Notes: generated by a model from the sequence alone, not told the origin. A stretch of 51,019 nucleotides of DNA from Arsenophonus sp048493715 (GCA_048493715.1 JBGDCZ010000017.1:1-51019), one strand, 5' to 3'; positions 40,214-50,566 are shown, numbered from the stretch's first letter. Translations and numbers: made by a program.

Positions 40214-40492
40214 TCAATTATAGCTAATTTCAAGGAGGCCCTGCATTTTATTTTTATTGATCCATAAAAAACGCGTTTCACCATATTTAATTAGTGATTT
40301 ATTTTGCTGATTAGTTAATGAAACCATACTTATCTTGTGAGTAGCCACTTTAACATTATTATCCCAACAATTAGTTTCTAACATATTATCATTGACAATA
40401 TTATGACAAGCAGGAGCAATAATAGCCCCATAAAAATAAATTACACCTCCAACATATGTGTTACTATAAATATTAGATGATAAAAAGAACAC
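40214..40492 (-). CDS. Small secreted protein of unknown function (possible fimbrial-like)
   Basis: Not securely recognised. The frame begins at GTG (40492), VFFLSSNIYSNTYVGG, and reads on as GGVIYFYGAIIAPACHNIVN, then ETNCWDNN and KYGETRFLWINKNKMQGLLE. The N terminus, extended by the hydrophobic codons upstream (FFVLFIF), looks like an export signal that has lost its ATG. The GGxIxFxGxI...C pattern recalls the first strand of type 1 fimbrial subunits, with a second Cys 15 residues on. It may be a real small periplasmic protein or a decayed one; codon use does not decide. Confidence 0.4.
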   Translation of the reverse strand: MFFLSSNIYSNTYVGGVIYFYGAIIAPACHNIVNDNMLETNCWDNNVKVATHKISMVSLTNQQNKSLIKYGETRFLWINKNKMQGLLEISYN

Positions 40493-41496
40493 GAATATAA
40501 ATAGGACAAAAAATTCTTATTTAAATAATAGGATATCTTAGGCTAAGCATTGCCACTTTTTTAAAGAAATCATAAAAAGTTTAATCCTGGTCAAAAATAA
40601 AATGACTACTAATTTTTATTAAAAATTTGCTAATAATTTATTAAAACTATATTTGCCAGTATATCCCAATATTCTGTTAAACTTAAAACTTAGCTAATTA
40701 CAAAACTTTACATAAAATAGTTTCAAACGATGATAAATTTATTATTTGTTATCCCAATATAATAATTTATTACTTTTTTATTAAAATATTCTGTTAACTA
40801 CCAACCAATACAACTTAATCTCTGTTTTAAATTTATTACGCTATAACATCACAGAATTAGACTAATATAACTTGATTAAAATGAATATTAACTTAAATAA
40901 AATCGATAATTGATTAATTTCAATTTGACAAAAACTTCCATTACATATACAAATATTATTTATATCTAACTTTTAAATTTAAAAATATAACTAGTAACGT
41001 AAAAATAATGTATTAGTATAAAGCTTTAAAACAGAGACTTTTATATTTACACAAAAAATAAGTTACCACTATTCAAAAAAAGAATAAATTATGGTAAATA
41101 ATCGACACAAACTTGTTAAAAATTATGAAATAAAATTTTTCATTAATTAATTGAAATTCATTTCAAATCGTCACTACTCTTATCTATAAATAGCGCACTT
41201 AAGGTAAATATTAAGCCCTTTATATAATAAATTTATCTATTTCTACACTACATATTTAATCAAAAAATTTGATTTTTTGTAAATTAATACAAGAAAATTC
41301 GCCATTTTTTATTTCCTTGTATAAACTTGTTTATGTTTAATACGTCAATATATTTAAAACAAGGTGTTAAGTCATATACATCTTATATCACTTGCGATAA
41401 TGATGGTCTTTTTTAGCCTTCAGCTGAGAAATAAAATATTATTAAATTTACATTGTGGCAAATATCCACATAAGGATAACAAGGAATAAATCAATA
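40493..41496. other. About 1 kb of very AT-rich DNA without a visible gene
   Basis: I find no convincing gene, RNA or repeat here on either strand. In Escherichia, yeiR and lpxT lie between yeiP and mepS, so this is probably the eroded residue of lost genes plus the mepS promoter at its right end. Confidence 0.55.
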
Positions 41497-42042
41497 ATGG
41501 CTAAACTTCAACCGTTACTGGAATACGGTATGAAGCCAACTCCAGCACTAGCCATTACTTTATTGCTATCCGCTTGTAATTCACCAAATTCATCGCTATA
41601 CCAAACACAATCTAACTCACTTTATCAAGCATAACAAGCTGAGTTTGAACAATTAGTACGCAATGTAGAAGTTAAAACAAAAATTTTAGAGCAATATACT
41701 AACTGGAGAGGTGTTACTTACCATTTTGGTGTTACAACTAAGAAAGGCATAGACTGCTCAGCCTTCACCCAGCGTATGTTTATTGAGCAATTTGGCGTTA
41801 ATTTGCCACGCTCAACATATGAACAACAATATATTGGTCAATGGGTCAAGCAACAAAATTTACGCCCAGGCGATCTGGTTTTTTTTAAAACAGGTCCAAC
41901 AAATCGACATGTTGGTATTTATATTGGTAATTATAAATTTGTCCACGCTTCAACAAGTAACGGTGTGACAGTTTCTGCGTTAAATGATGATTACTGGAGC
42001 CAGCGTTACTATACAGCCCGTCGAATCATCAATACGCATTAA
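41497..42042 (+). pseudogene. mepS: Murein DD-endopeptidase MepS (Spr), nonsense at codon 46
   Basis: NlpC/P60 lipoprotein that cleaves peptide crosslinks to admit new glycan strands. ATG 41497 gives MAKLQPLLEYGMKPTPAL, then a lipobox LLSAC with Cys at about residue 27. TAA at 41632-41634 (codon 46, in the low-complexity linker ahead of QAEFEQLVRNVEVKTK) truncates it. Downstream the catalytic domain is complete: GIDCSAFTQR (nucleophile Cys), RHVGIYIGNYKFVHAS (two His) and YYTARRI. A single point change therefore silences it, and an intact twin of the domain can be read. Internal initiation could in principle give an unexported catalytic domain, but without a signal peptide it would be useless. 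Confidence 0.85.
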
Positions 42043-42046
42043 ATAG

Positions 42047-42388
42047 TTAGTGAGAATAATAACGAGTAGGTATCGTTATTGATTCCGCAATAGCTACACC
42101 AGCTGTTTTCAAGTGACAAATAGCTAAACTTTCATCTTCGTAACGAATAAAAAGACAAACTTGACCTTGCCATTCAAGCAGATCATAGGTTATTTGGATT
42201 TCATCCAAAGCTGAGCTTAACTACTTTAATATTGCCAAATTATCACTAATATCACAAAAAAGTACTTTGAAGCCTATTAATGTATTAGGCTTAGCACTGG
42301 ATATATTATCAGGCATTGCCTCGATTTTTTCACCTGTATGTCCTGTTAACCATCGATAATTTTGCGGTAAACAATGAATAACAGAAAC
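42047..42388 (-). pseudogene. yejG: yejG relic
   Basis: YejG is a small protein of unknown function (114 aa in E. coli). The remnant reads VSVIHCLPQNYRWLTGHTG, then IGFKVLFCDISDNLAILK-stop-LSSALDEIQ and VCLFIRYEDESLAICHLKTA, GVAIAESITIP. The start codon is gone (in-frame TAA precedes VSVIH) and TAG lies mid-gene. It ends 4 bp past the convergent mepS stop. Its native place is between yejF and bcr. Confidence 0.8.
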
Positions 42389-42840
42389 TTAAAATTACCC
42401 ACTAAAAAACCTATATTGTAATTAATTATATTATTTTTCTATTTAAGTAAAAAGTGACTTAACATACTAACTTATCCAGCTATTTTATACTTATCCTGGT
42501 GTTTTAAATTATATTAATATGATTAATTTTTATTATTTTAATATAAAAATATATAGCTTAAACAAAATAATATTTTTTCACTGCAAAATTGTAACATTTC
42601 ATTTAATTGATATAAAAAAGCTGTATTTCAACTAATTAATTTAAAATAAGCAAATAAAAATAAAACAAGTAATAGATTAATTAGCTTATAAACTGAGCCT
42701 ATGCTAAATTGTGATTAGTAACTACGTAAAAGATAAGAAATTACACCAAGATCAATTAATAAAAAAATAATATTTAAATAACCCTCTAATACGAAAATAA
42801 TAAAATTTATTTCTTTATTAAATAGATAATCCTGATTATA
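42389..42840. other. AT-rich spacer without a gene
   Basis: About 450 bp. I see no gene, structured RNA or repeat. In Escherichia, pdeN and yejABEF lie between mepS and yejG, and yejG then directly precedes bcr; none of those transporter genes is visible here. Confidence 0.5.
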
Positions 42841-44016
42841 TTAATCTTTACTATAATTAGCCAACAAAACAAATCCCATTGCTAGACCGACGCATAATCC
42901 CATAAATCCCACCATCAACCAAGCTGTGGTTGTTTTGAAACAAGAAAGTAAGTAACCAATAAATGCACCGATACCAAAACGTATGGTTCCAACTAAAGAT
43001 GAAACGGTGCCAGCGATATGAGGATAATTATCTAAAATAACAGCTATTGCATTAACAAGATATCATAGCAATACTACCAACATAAACAGCAACACCACAT
43101 ATCAGAGGAATAAAACCTAAGTCCAAAATAGTACTAAAATTAGCCACATGCCATGATAAATTGCAGAGTTAAACCCATATGTAACATTTTTAATGAGCCA
43201 AAACGACGTACATAACGGCCATTATAGGGTGGGTTAACAAAAACAAAAAAATAATATTTAAGCCAAAATGTTGTGGTGAAACACCATTTAATTCAATATA
43301 AACAAACGGACCGGCATTTAAAAATGAAAATAGCCCAGCAAATGAAAAACCGCTGGCAAGAATATAACAAAATACTCGTTTAGCGAAAAATAATGTAATG
43401 AATTGTTTTATAGTGTGACGTAAATGAAATTTCTGCCTTTTTTCCTTAGGTAAAGTTTCTTGAATAAAAAAGTGACTAATAAAGCTCCAATAATTGCCAT
43501 TAAAGAAATAATCCAAAAAATGGCATGCCAAGAAAACCAAACCATCACCATACCATCTAAAATCGGTGCTAATAATGGGGCTATCGTCATAATTAATAAA
43601 ACAAAAGACATACTCCGTGAAAATTCATCACTACTAAACATATATCTCATCAAAGCATTAATGACAACGCTTGCCGCTGCTGCTGATAGTCCTTGTAAAA
43701 AACGAATAATGATAAACTGCTCAATATTATTGGCTAACGCACAAATTCCAGAAGGTAAGTGCAAAAACAATCACACCGCCTAATATCACTGGATTACGAC
43801 CTAAACTATCAGCCATCGGACCATAAAACATCTGACCTACTGCAAACCCTAAAATATAGCTATTTAAGGTCATCTTAACCTGACCAGTAGCAACATTAAA
43901 ACTTTTTGCAATCGATGGCAACTAGGCAAATACATATCAATTGCTAATGGCATCAACATAGATAAAAGGCCTAAAATAAAAATTAGGCTGAAACAAGAGG
44001 AACACTGACATTGCAT
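42841..44016 (-). pseudogene. bcr: Bcr/CflA drug-resistance transporter relic
   Basis: Twelve-helix major facilitator (about 400 aa). Start ATG 44016 (AGGAG upstream) gives MQCQCSSCFSLIFILGLLSM, LMPLAIDMYLP. Eight bases appear inserted there, shifting the frame to PSIAKSFNVATGQVKMTLNS and GQMFYGPMADSLGRNPVILG, the MFS signature loop. Pieces continue in three frames (FLQGLSAAAASVVINALMR; VFCYILASGFSFAGLFSFLN) to IAGTVSSLVGTIRFGIGAFI and the stop at 42841. At least five breaks. Native position next to rsuA. Loss of efflux is common in host-restricted bacteria. Confidence 0.88.
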
Positions 44017-44054
44017 ACTAACATACTCCTAAATAGAGAAAGTAAAAATATAAT

Positions 44055-44747
44055 TTAAATAGTTTTGATTTCTTCTTCTTTTAAAGAACGATATTCGCCT
44101 GCTGCTAATACTGGATCAAGATAAATACCCCCAATACGCTCCCGATGAAGTACACAAACATGGTTGCCAACCGCGGCAAACATTCTTTTGACTTGGTGAT
44201 ATCGTCCTTCGCTAATTGTCAAACGCACCTGCCTTGATGAAATTACCGCTAGTTTGGCAGGCTTTGTGGGTAACTTTTCACCTTTCAGCCATATACCTGC
44301 CAAAAACTTATCCGCTATCTCGCTTGAGATCGGTTGTGCTAATGTCACAAGATAAATTTCCTCACAATGATGCCTTGACGAAATAATTTTATGTGTCCAT
44401 TTACCATCGTCAGTTATAATCACTAATCTGGTTGTATCTATATCTAACCGTCCAGCAATATGTAACTTTGTTATGGCCGGCTCATCAATAAAAGATAAAA
44501 TTGTTGGGTTAACGGTATCTATCGTTGAATATACATAACCTTGTGGTTGATTCAGCATAAAGTAGTGAGGATCAGTGATATGTTGTAAAATAACATCTTC
44601 ATAACTAACTACCATCTCAGCGGTAATTTGATAAAATCCGGTCTTTATTACTTCATTATTAACCATAACTTTACCTGCTCGTAATTCTCGCATGACTAAG
44701 CTACAGCTAATAGCTAGTTGTTGAGATAAAAACTTATCGAGTCGCAT
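44055..44747 (-). CDS. rsuA: 16S rRNA pseudouridine(516) synthase RsuA
   Basis: Modifies U516 of 16S rRNA. N-terminal S4 domain (MRLDKFLSQQLAISCSLVMR), then the catalytic motif AGRLDIDTTRLVIITDDGKW with its Asp, and TISEGRYHQVKRMFAAVGNH. 230-231 aa, as in E. coli. The start is the second Met, ATG 44747, or 44750 in the frame with MM. One oddity: the Gly of the usual DTTGL is Arg here, next to the active site. Otherwise full length. Confidence 0.9.
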   Translation of the reverse strand: MRLDKFLSQQLAISCSLVMRELRAGKVMVNNEVIKTGFYQITAEMVVSYEDVILQHITDPHYFMLNQPQGYVYSTIDTVNPTILSFIDEPAITKLHIAGRLDIDTTRLVIITDDGKWTHKIISSRHHCEEIYLVTLAQPISSEIADKFLAGIWLKGEKLPTKPAKLAVISSRQVRLTISEGRYHQVKRMFAAVGNHVCVLHRERIGGIYLDPVLAAGEYRSLKEEEIKTI

Positions 44748-45000
44748 CATAAAGTTAAAAGTAGATGAAAGGATTAATGCATTTGTATCATTATACTAAA
44801 TCAATATAATTGGTTCTAAAAATAACCAATATAATAAATAACGCAATAAACTATAACACGGTTAATTATATCAATAATTTGTTGGCGATGATATAGCTTA
44901 CTACAGTAGATTTCATTTTTAATAGAAATTACATCTAATATGAATTAGCCGAAAAATGCTAATCTACATATCAATTATTTCAATACTTTAGTTAATAATC

Positions 45001-46753
45001 ATGACATTTACGTTAAGACCTTATCAACAAGATGCCGTTAATGCGACGATAAATCATTTTCGCAATCATAAAGATCTTGCCGTTATTGTGTTACCCACTG
45101 GCGCAGGGAAAAGTCTTGTTATTGCTGAATTAGCCCGTTTAGCTTGTGGACGTGTACTTGTATTAGCCCATGTAAAAGAATTAGTTGAACAAAACCACAA
45201 TAAATACCACTCTTACGGCTTAACAGCTAACATTTATACGGCAGGACTTAATAAAAAAATAAAAATAAAGTGATTTTTGCTAGCGTACAAATCTGCAGCG
45301 AAAAATTTAGCTGATTTTAATGCTACTTTTTCGCTACAGATTGTCGATGAGTTTCACCGAATCAGTTTAAATAACGATAGTTAATATCAACAAATCATTC
45401 AAAAATTACAGCAAATAACCCCCATTTATGTATTTTGGGATTAACAGCAACACCATACCGTTTGGCTGATGGCTGGATATATCAGTATCACTATCATGGG
45501 ATGATAAAAGGTGATGATAACTGTTTTTTTCGTGATTGTATTTATGAACTACCGCTAAGATATATGATAAAAAACCAATATCTGGTGCCACCTAAACGCT
45601 TAGATATGCCGGTTATTCAATACAATTTTAGTCAATTACGCATAAGTCAATCAGGCATTTTTAATCACTCTGATTTAGATCATGAAATTAAACACCAACG
45701 AAGAGTCACTGCTCTGATTATTAAACAAATTATCGAATATGCCCAGTCCTTTCATGGATGTATGATCTTCGCCGCTACCGTTGAACATGCCAAAGAAATT
45801 TTAACATTATTACCTAATGACGATACTGCATTAATTTGTACTGAAATAACAACAATAGCCCGTGAAGAAAAACTATTAATGTGTTTAAGGCACGAAAAAT
45901 TCGCTATTTAGTTAATGTATCGGTCTTAACTACTGGCTTTGATGCTCCACATGTCGATCTGATTGCTATTTTACGTCCCACTGAATCAATTAGTCTCTAT
46001 CAACAAATAGTTGGTCGCGGATTGCGACTATTTCGAAACAAAAGCCAGTGTATTATTCTTGATTATGCAGGAAATCCACATGATCTTTATATACCAGAAG
46101 TTGGTAGCCCAAAAAGGGATCGACAAAGCATACCTGTTCAGGTTTTTTGCCCGCTTTGCCATTTTGCCAATCTATTTTGGGGAAGAAGCGATCCAGACGG
46201 TCATGTGATTGAGCATTATGGTCGTCGATGCCAAGGTTGGCAAGAAATGCAAAGTGGGCAAAAAAACAGTGTGAATTTCGCTTTCGTTTTAAACAATGCT
46301 CTGATTGTAACGCCGAAAATGACATTGTAGCACGGCGTTGTCATCAATGCCTGGCAATTTTAGTTGATGCGGATGATATGTTAAAAGCGGCGCTAAAATT
46401 GAAAAATTCACTGATCATTCGCTGTGGTGGTATGCAACTGACTACTGGACACGATAATAAGGAGAATGGTTAAAAGTCACTTACTATGATGAAGATGGCA
46501 CTAACACCTCTGAAACGTTTCGATTAACTACCTCACCTCAGCGCAAAATATTTGAACAACGATTTTTGTTTCTACACCAGCGAGCACCCGCCCTTCCTTT
46601 CCAATGGCAAACTTCAGCAGATATTCTACGTCAATCGACATTATTACGTCATCCAAACTTTATTATCGCGCGTAAACAAAAACAGTTTTGGCAAATCAGA
46701 GAAAAAATTTTGACTACCATGGAAAGTATCGTGTGGCTGATGACCTCTATTAA
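45001..46753 (+). pseudogene. radD: RadD (YejH) DNA helicase-like ATPase, fragmented
   Basis: SF2 ATPase involved in double-strand-break repair, 586 aa in E. coli. Intact pieces include FTLRPYQQDAVNATINHF, the Walker A VLPTGAGKSLVIAELA (45090-45140), VDEFHRIS (DEAH-like), GLTATPYRLADG, and SVLTTGFDAPHVDLI with QIVGRGLRLF. A Cys4 zinc-type end (CPLC ... CSDC, CHQC) follows. Frames change at about 45270, 45900, 46290, 46470 and 46700, and a TAA is at about 45382. The last frame ends DYHGKYRVADDLY at 46753. Native position upstream of rplY. Confidence 0.88.
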
Positions 46754-46859
46754 CTCAATAATTTTATTTGTATTTTCTGTATAGCTGTTGTCCCTTAAAG
46801 GAATATAAAAGACCTAAAAACAGGTCATTTATTGCTGTGTAGCGATTTTTTCGTTAAAA

Positions 46860-46948
46860 TGCCACCCGCTTGATAAGCAATGGACTAACAACCGAACCTG
46901 CTACTGGGTCGCCTGTCGCAGGATCTTTTTATATTATGAGAAAAAATC
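46860..46948 (+). promoter_or_regulatory. rplY 5' leader, candidate L25 autoregulatory hairpin
   Basis: Upstream of rplY, CCTGC (46897-46901) pairs with GCAGG (46918-46922) around a 16-nt loop, just 26 bp before the start. L25 binds 5S rRNA, and L25 leaders in gammaproteobacteria have been proposed to mimic that site. The sequence is locally GC-rich compared with its surroundings, which suggests constraint. Confidence 0.45.
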
Positions 46949-47230
46949 ATGCTAACTATTAATGCAGAAATCCGCAAAGAGCAGGGTAAGGGTGCGAGCC
47001 GCCGCCTGCGCAAAAATAACAAATTACCTGCCATCGTCTATGGTAGTGATCAGGAACCTATTTCTATTGAAATCAGCCATGATGAAGTTATCAACCAAGA
47101 AAGTAAGCCAGAATTTTATGAAGTCTTAACTCTGGTAGTTGACGGCAAGAAAGCAAAAGTTAAAGTACAAGCGGTACAGCGTCATCCGTTTAAGCCTAAA
47201 TTAACACATATCGATTTCTTACGGGTTTAA
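46949..47230 (+). CDS. rplY: 50S ribosomal protein L25
   Basis: Binds 5S rRNA in the large subunit. 93 aa, single-domain gammaproteobacterial form: LTINAEIRKEQGKGASRRLR, KLPAIVYGSDQEPISI, ending KPKLTHIDFLRV. E. coli has 94 aa. Start ATG 46949 follows TATTATGAGAAAAAATC. Intact. Confidence 0.96.
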   Translation: MLTINAEIRKEQGKGASRRLRKNNKLPAIVYGSDQEPISIEISHDEVINQESKPEFYEVLTLVVDGKKAKVKVQAVQRHPFKPKLTHIDFLRV

Positions 47231-47268
47231 CAATTCAGCATTGCGCTTTTTTCGACAAGCCAATCATC

Positions 47269-47300
47269 AATAACGCCGCTCATCCGGCGTTATTTACTTT
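47269..47300. terminator. rplY / ndpA convergent terminator
   Basis: AATAACGCCG (47269-47278) pairs perfectly with CGGCGTTATT (47285-47294), loop CTCATC, then TACTTTTC. It serves both converging genes. Confidence 0.8.
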
Positions 47301-47306
47301 TCACCT

Positions 47307-48314
47307 TCATGAATAGCTTTTCTTACGGCACTCTAATTGCTCACGTAAGTTCGGTGGTGTACCTTTAATTGTTAAAGTATCCGTCACCGGATCCCAAAAA
47401 ACACGTTCATCAAGCAATAAAGCATCAAAGTTAATGGTCAAACCACCACCACTACCAGAATATTTGGTTAATTGTTTGAGAGTGGCGCGATCTGGTGGAA
47501 AACTTTCTGCCAAATGATAGCCATTTTGTTGAGTAAACTCAGCAAAATTCTGCTCTCCTAAAGCAGGTAACTGGTTTGATAAGCTCTTTAATTCAATTTC
47601 TTCGCCAGCTTGTTGTTGCTCATTACAATAGCGATACACCTGCTGTCGATACTCTTGTGTTTCTGTTTGGTCCAACTCAGCCGAATCGCAGTAATCATTC
47701 ACGGCTTGCAACAATCCTTTATTCTGTATTTTAGTATTCATGCCTTCGCTTGCGGCCAAAAAATCCATAAAAAAATCAGATACTTTACGTCCAACGCGTC
47801 CTTTTAAGAAAGTCAAATAACGTTCAGAAGCAGGATTTCTTTCCCATTCTGTCAAGTCTATACGAGCAACAATATCAACATGCGGAATATCAAGATAATG
47901 GGTTGTGTTCAATTCTAAATTATCATTAACAAACATACTATTACAGCTACTTAATACGGCTATTAATAAATAATCAACTGCCAAATAACGATATTGACAA
48001 AACAGTACCACCCCACCTTCTGCAAATGGGTATTTTGCCAATTCATCTCGTAAACGAATTGTGGCTGCACAGCTAAAAGCCAGAAAGTTTTCATCTCCTT
48101 TTCTTAAGGCGATTAATGCTTCAGCCAATTCGCTTCCTTGATTAAAAGTGGCAAATGCCTTACTTTTAGCGCCATAAATTCGATGCAATTCTGCCATCAT
48201 CTCTTGCACTATATTATTCGTACTTAATAAAGAATCACGCAACATAACCTCTAGTGTTTGTTCATCACGTTTGATCAACTGATGTAAAGCAATCTGGCAA
48301 ATATCCAGACTCAT
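47307..48314 (-). CDS. ndpA: Nucleoid-associated protein NdpA (YejK)
   Basis: Nucleoid-associated protein, 335 aa as in E. coli. N terminus MSLDICQIALHQLIKRDEQT and the internal GRVGRKVSDFFMDFLAASEG are clear family matches. The RBS AAGGAG lies eight bases before ATG 48314. Divergent from yejL with a 258-bp spacer. Intact. Confidence 0.92.
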   Translation of the reverse strand: MSLDICQIALHQLIKRDEQTLEVMLRDSLLSTNNIVQEMMAELHRIYGAKSKAFATFNQGSELAEALIALRKGDENFLAFSCAATIRLRDELAKYPFAEGGVVLFCQYRYLAVDYLLIAVLSSCNSMFVNDNLELNTTHYLDIPHVDIVARIDLTEWERNPASERYLTFLKGRVGRKVSDFFMDFLAASEGMNTKIQNKGLLQAVNDYCDSAELDQTETQEYRQQVYRYCNEQQQAGEEIELKSLSNQLPALGEQNFAEFTQQNGYHLAESFPPDRATLKQLTKYSGSGGGLTINFDALLLDERVFWDPVTDTLTIKGTPPNLREQLECRKKSYS

Positions 48315-48572
48315 TATTTACTCCTTACTTTCTTTATGGAATAAAGATCTACGGTATTCAAATATCGATAACCTTTACTAGCGAAAAATTGGTTTTTATT
48401 TGATATAACATTTTTATATTATGGGCATATAATAAGATTTGGAACTTATGGAAACGGGTTAATCTAAAATTTTACTAAATGAAATTATCCTTTTAAATTT
48501 GATAAAACAGCTAAAGCAAAAAACTTAACAATACGCTAAAATATAACGCTTTATTCATGCAGGATTTTTATT

Positions 48573-48800
48573 ATGCCACAATCATCCCGTTATAGTGATG
48601 AGCAAGTTGAAAATCTACTCCTAGAATTAGTAAAGGTATTAGAAAAATATAAAGCACTAACTGATCTTTCATTAATGGTATTAGGTAATATGGTAACAAA
48701 CTTAATTAATACAACAGTTACGCTGACACAGCGCAAAACCATTACAGAATCTTTCGCTTACGCGTTACTTTCTTCCGTTAATGAAGAAAAAATCCACTAA
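48573..48800 (+). CDS. yejL: YejL, small conserved protein (DUF1414)
   Basis: 75 aa, the E. coli length: MPQSSRYSDEQVENLLLELV, then EKYKALTDLSLMVLGNMVTN and ESFAYALLSSVNEEKIH. Function is not established; the gene always sits before yejM. Intact and 20 bp upstream of yejM. Confidence 0.92.
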   Translation: MPQSSRYSDEQVENLLLELVKVLEKYKALTDLSLMVLGNMVTNLINTTVTLTQRKTITESFAYALLSSVNEEKIH

Positions 48801-48820
48801 TTTAGCAGATAAAATATTAC

Positions 48821-50566
48821 ATGGTGACCAACTCTCGAAACTATCGTGAAAAAGTCTCCCAAATGATAAGTTGGGGACATTGGTTTACGTTATTTAATAT
48901 TATATTCAGTTTAGTATTAAGTAGTCGATATCTATTTGTTTTTGATTGGCCTGGTACTTTATTCGGTTGTATTTATGTCATTGTTAGTTGGCTTGGGCAC
49001 TTTAGCTTTGTAATTTTTGCCTGTTATCTTTTAATTATCTTTCCAATAACTTTCATTATTGGCTCACAGCGACTTTTAATATTTCTCTATACTGTCCTTA
49101 CCACAACCATACTGACTTTTCTCATTTTTGATATCACTGTTTTTTCACGCTATAACCTTCATTTAACACCGTTACTCTGGGAATTATTAATTAACCCTAA
49201 AAATGGAGAAATGGCGCGAGAATGGCAGCTAATGTTTATTTGTGTACCTATCATTTTTTTAATTGAAATGTTATTTGCTACCTGGAGTTGGCAAAAATTA
49301 CGCAGTTTAAACCGTCAACGATTCGCTAAGCCCTTGGTAGGTATCTTTATCACTGCATTTATCGCTTCACATTTAATGTATATTTGGGCGGATGCGAATT
49401 TTTATCGCCCAATTACCATGCAACGAGCTAATTATCCGTTATCTTATCCGATGACAGCGCGAAAATTCCTTGAACGTTACGGTTATCTCGATCAAGCGGA
49501 ATATCAACGTAAAATACAGCAAGAAGGCAACCCTTCTGCGCTTTCTATTGAATATCCGCTTAAACCCCTTAGCTACCAAAAGCAAACAGCAAAGTATAAT
49601 TTATTGTTGCTTGTGGTTGATAACCTTGGCTATCAAGATACTATCCAGGATATACCAGCGTTAAATGACTTCAAAGCAATCAGTACACAATTTAATCAGC
49701 ATCTCAGTGCCGGTATGCAAAATCAAAGGGCACTATTTGGACTATTCTATGGTTTATCACCTAGTTATTTAGACAGTATACTTAATAGCAGAAAATCTTC
49801 CGCTCTAATTGAAGCATTAAAACATCACAACTATCAATTTGGTCTGTTTTCATCAGATGGATTTAGCTCACCGCTATTCCGTCATGCAATCCTAGCCGAT
49901 TATTCACTGCCCGAAAATACTGCAGGTAATGATTATCAAACTACCAATGAATGGGTTAAATGGCTAAATAACATAGAAAACAATATTCGATGGTTTTCTT
50001 TTCTTAATATTAATGGTTTTGATAATCGTAACTCACAAAGTGACAATAAGTTACAATTAGATAATGAGATTAAGCGCATCTTCGATGCGTTAAAACAAAA
50101 AAATATGTTAAACAATACTGTTGTCGTCATTACTGCAAATCACAACGGCAATATTACCCCTCATGAACCAACTAGATGGATCACTAACAGTAAATTCAAT
50201 CTTCAACAAATGAAGGTACCTTTATGGATATATTGGCCGAATACACCACCACAGCAAATTAATAAGCTAACGAGCCATCAAGACATTATGACTACCTTAA
50301 TGCAGCGCTTACTCTATGTTAATAACGCTCCAGAAGACTATTCACAAGGTGAAGATCTTTTCACACCTAAACGTAATCTACCCTGGGTCTTATCAGGTGA
50401 TGAACAGGTTATGATTATTAATTTTCCAAATAAAACCCTTTACATTAATCAAAACAGAGAAGTTTATATTTTTGATGATGAGGGCAATAAAATAAAAAAT
50501 GAAAAACCTGATTTGAAGCAGCTGTTAAGAGCTTTTGCTGAATCCACTCGCTTCAATATTAATTAA
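48821..50566 (+). CDS. lapC: YejM (LapC/PbgA), LPS-synthesis sensor, inner membrane
   Basis: Controls LpxC stability through LapB, tuning lipopolysaccharide synthesis. Five N-terminal membrane segments (about residues 17-190), then a linker rich in basic and aromatic residues and a sulfatase-like periplasmic domain (NLLLLVVDNLGYQD, SDGFSSPLFRHAI, NTVVVITANHNGN). 581 aa against 586 in E. coli. Essential there and intact here, so LPS control is still needed. Confidence 0.93.
   Translation: MVTNSRNYREKVSQMISWGHWFTLFNIIFSLVLSSRYLFVFDWPGTLFGCIYVIVSWLGHFSFVIFACYLLIIFPITFIIGSQRLLIFLYTVLTTTILTFLIFDITVFSRYNLHLTPLLWELLINPKNGEMAREWQLMFICVPIIFLIEMLFATWSWQKLRSLNRQRFAKPLVGIFITAFIASHLMYIWADANFYRPITMQRANYPLSYPMTARKFLERYGYLDQAEYQRKIQQEGNPSALSIEYPLKPLSYQKQTAKYNLLLLVVDNLGYQDTIQDIPALNDFKAISTQFNQHLSAGMQNQRALFGLFYGLSPSYLDSILNSRKSSALIEALKHHNYQFGLFSSDGFSSPLFRHAILADYSLPENTAGNDYQTTNEWVKWLNNIENNIRWFSFLNINGFDNRNSQSDNKLQLDNEIKRIFDALKQKNMLNNTVVVITANHNGNITPHEPTRWITNSKFNLQQMKVPLWIYWPNTPPQQINKLTSHQDIMTTLMQRLLYVNNAPEDYSQGEDLFTPKRNLPWVLSGDEQVMIINFPNKTLYINQNREVYIFDDEGNKIKNEKPDLKQLLRAFAESTRFNIN

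Noticed and set aside
29520..41634. Stop-codon recoding (TAG or TAA read as an amino acid), suggested by lone in-frame stops in the SDR gene, mepS, yeiP and yejG
   Set aside because: The stops are of different kinds, most of these genes also carry frameshifts or lost starts, and intact essential genes end with the same stop codons at the expected length.
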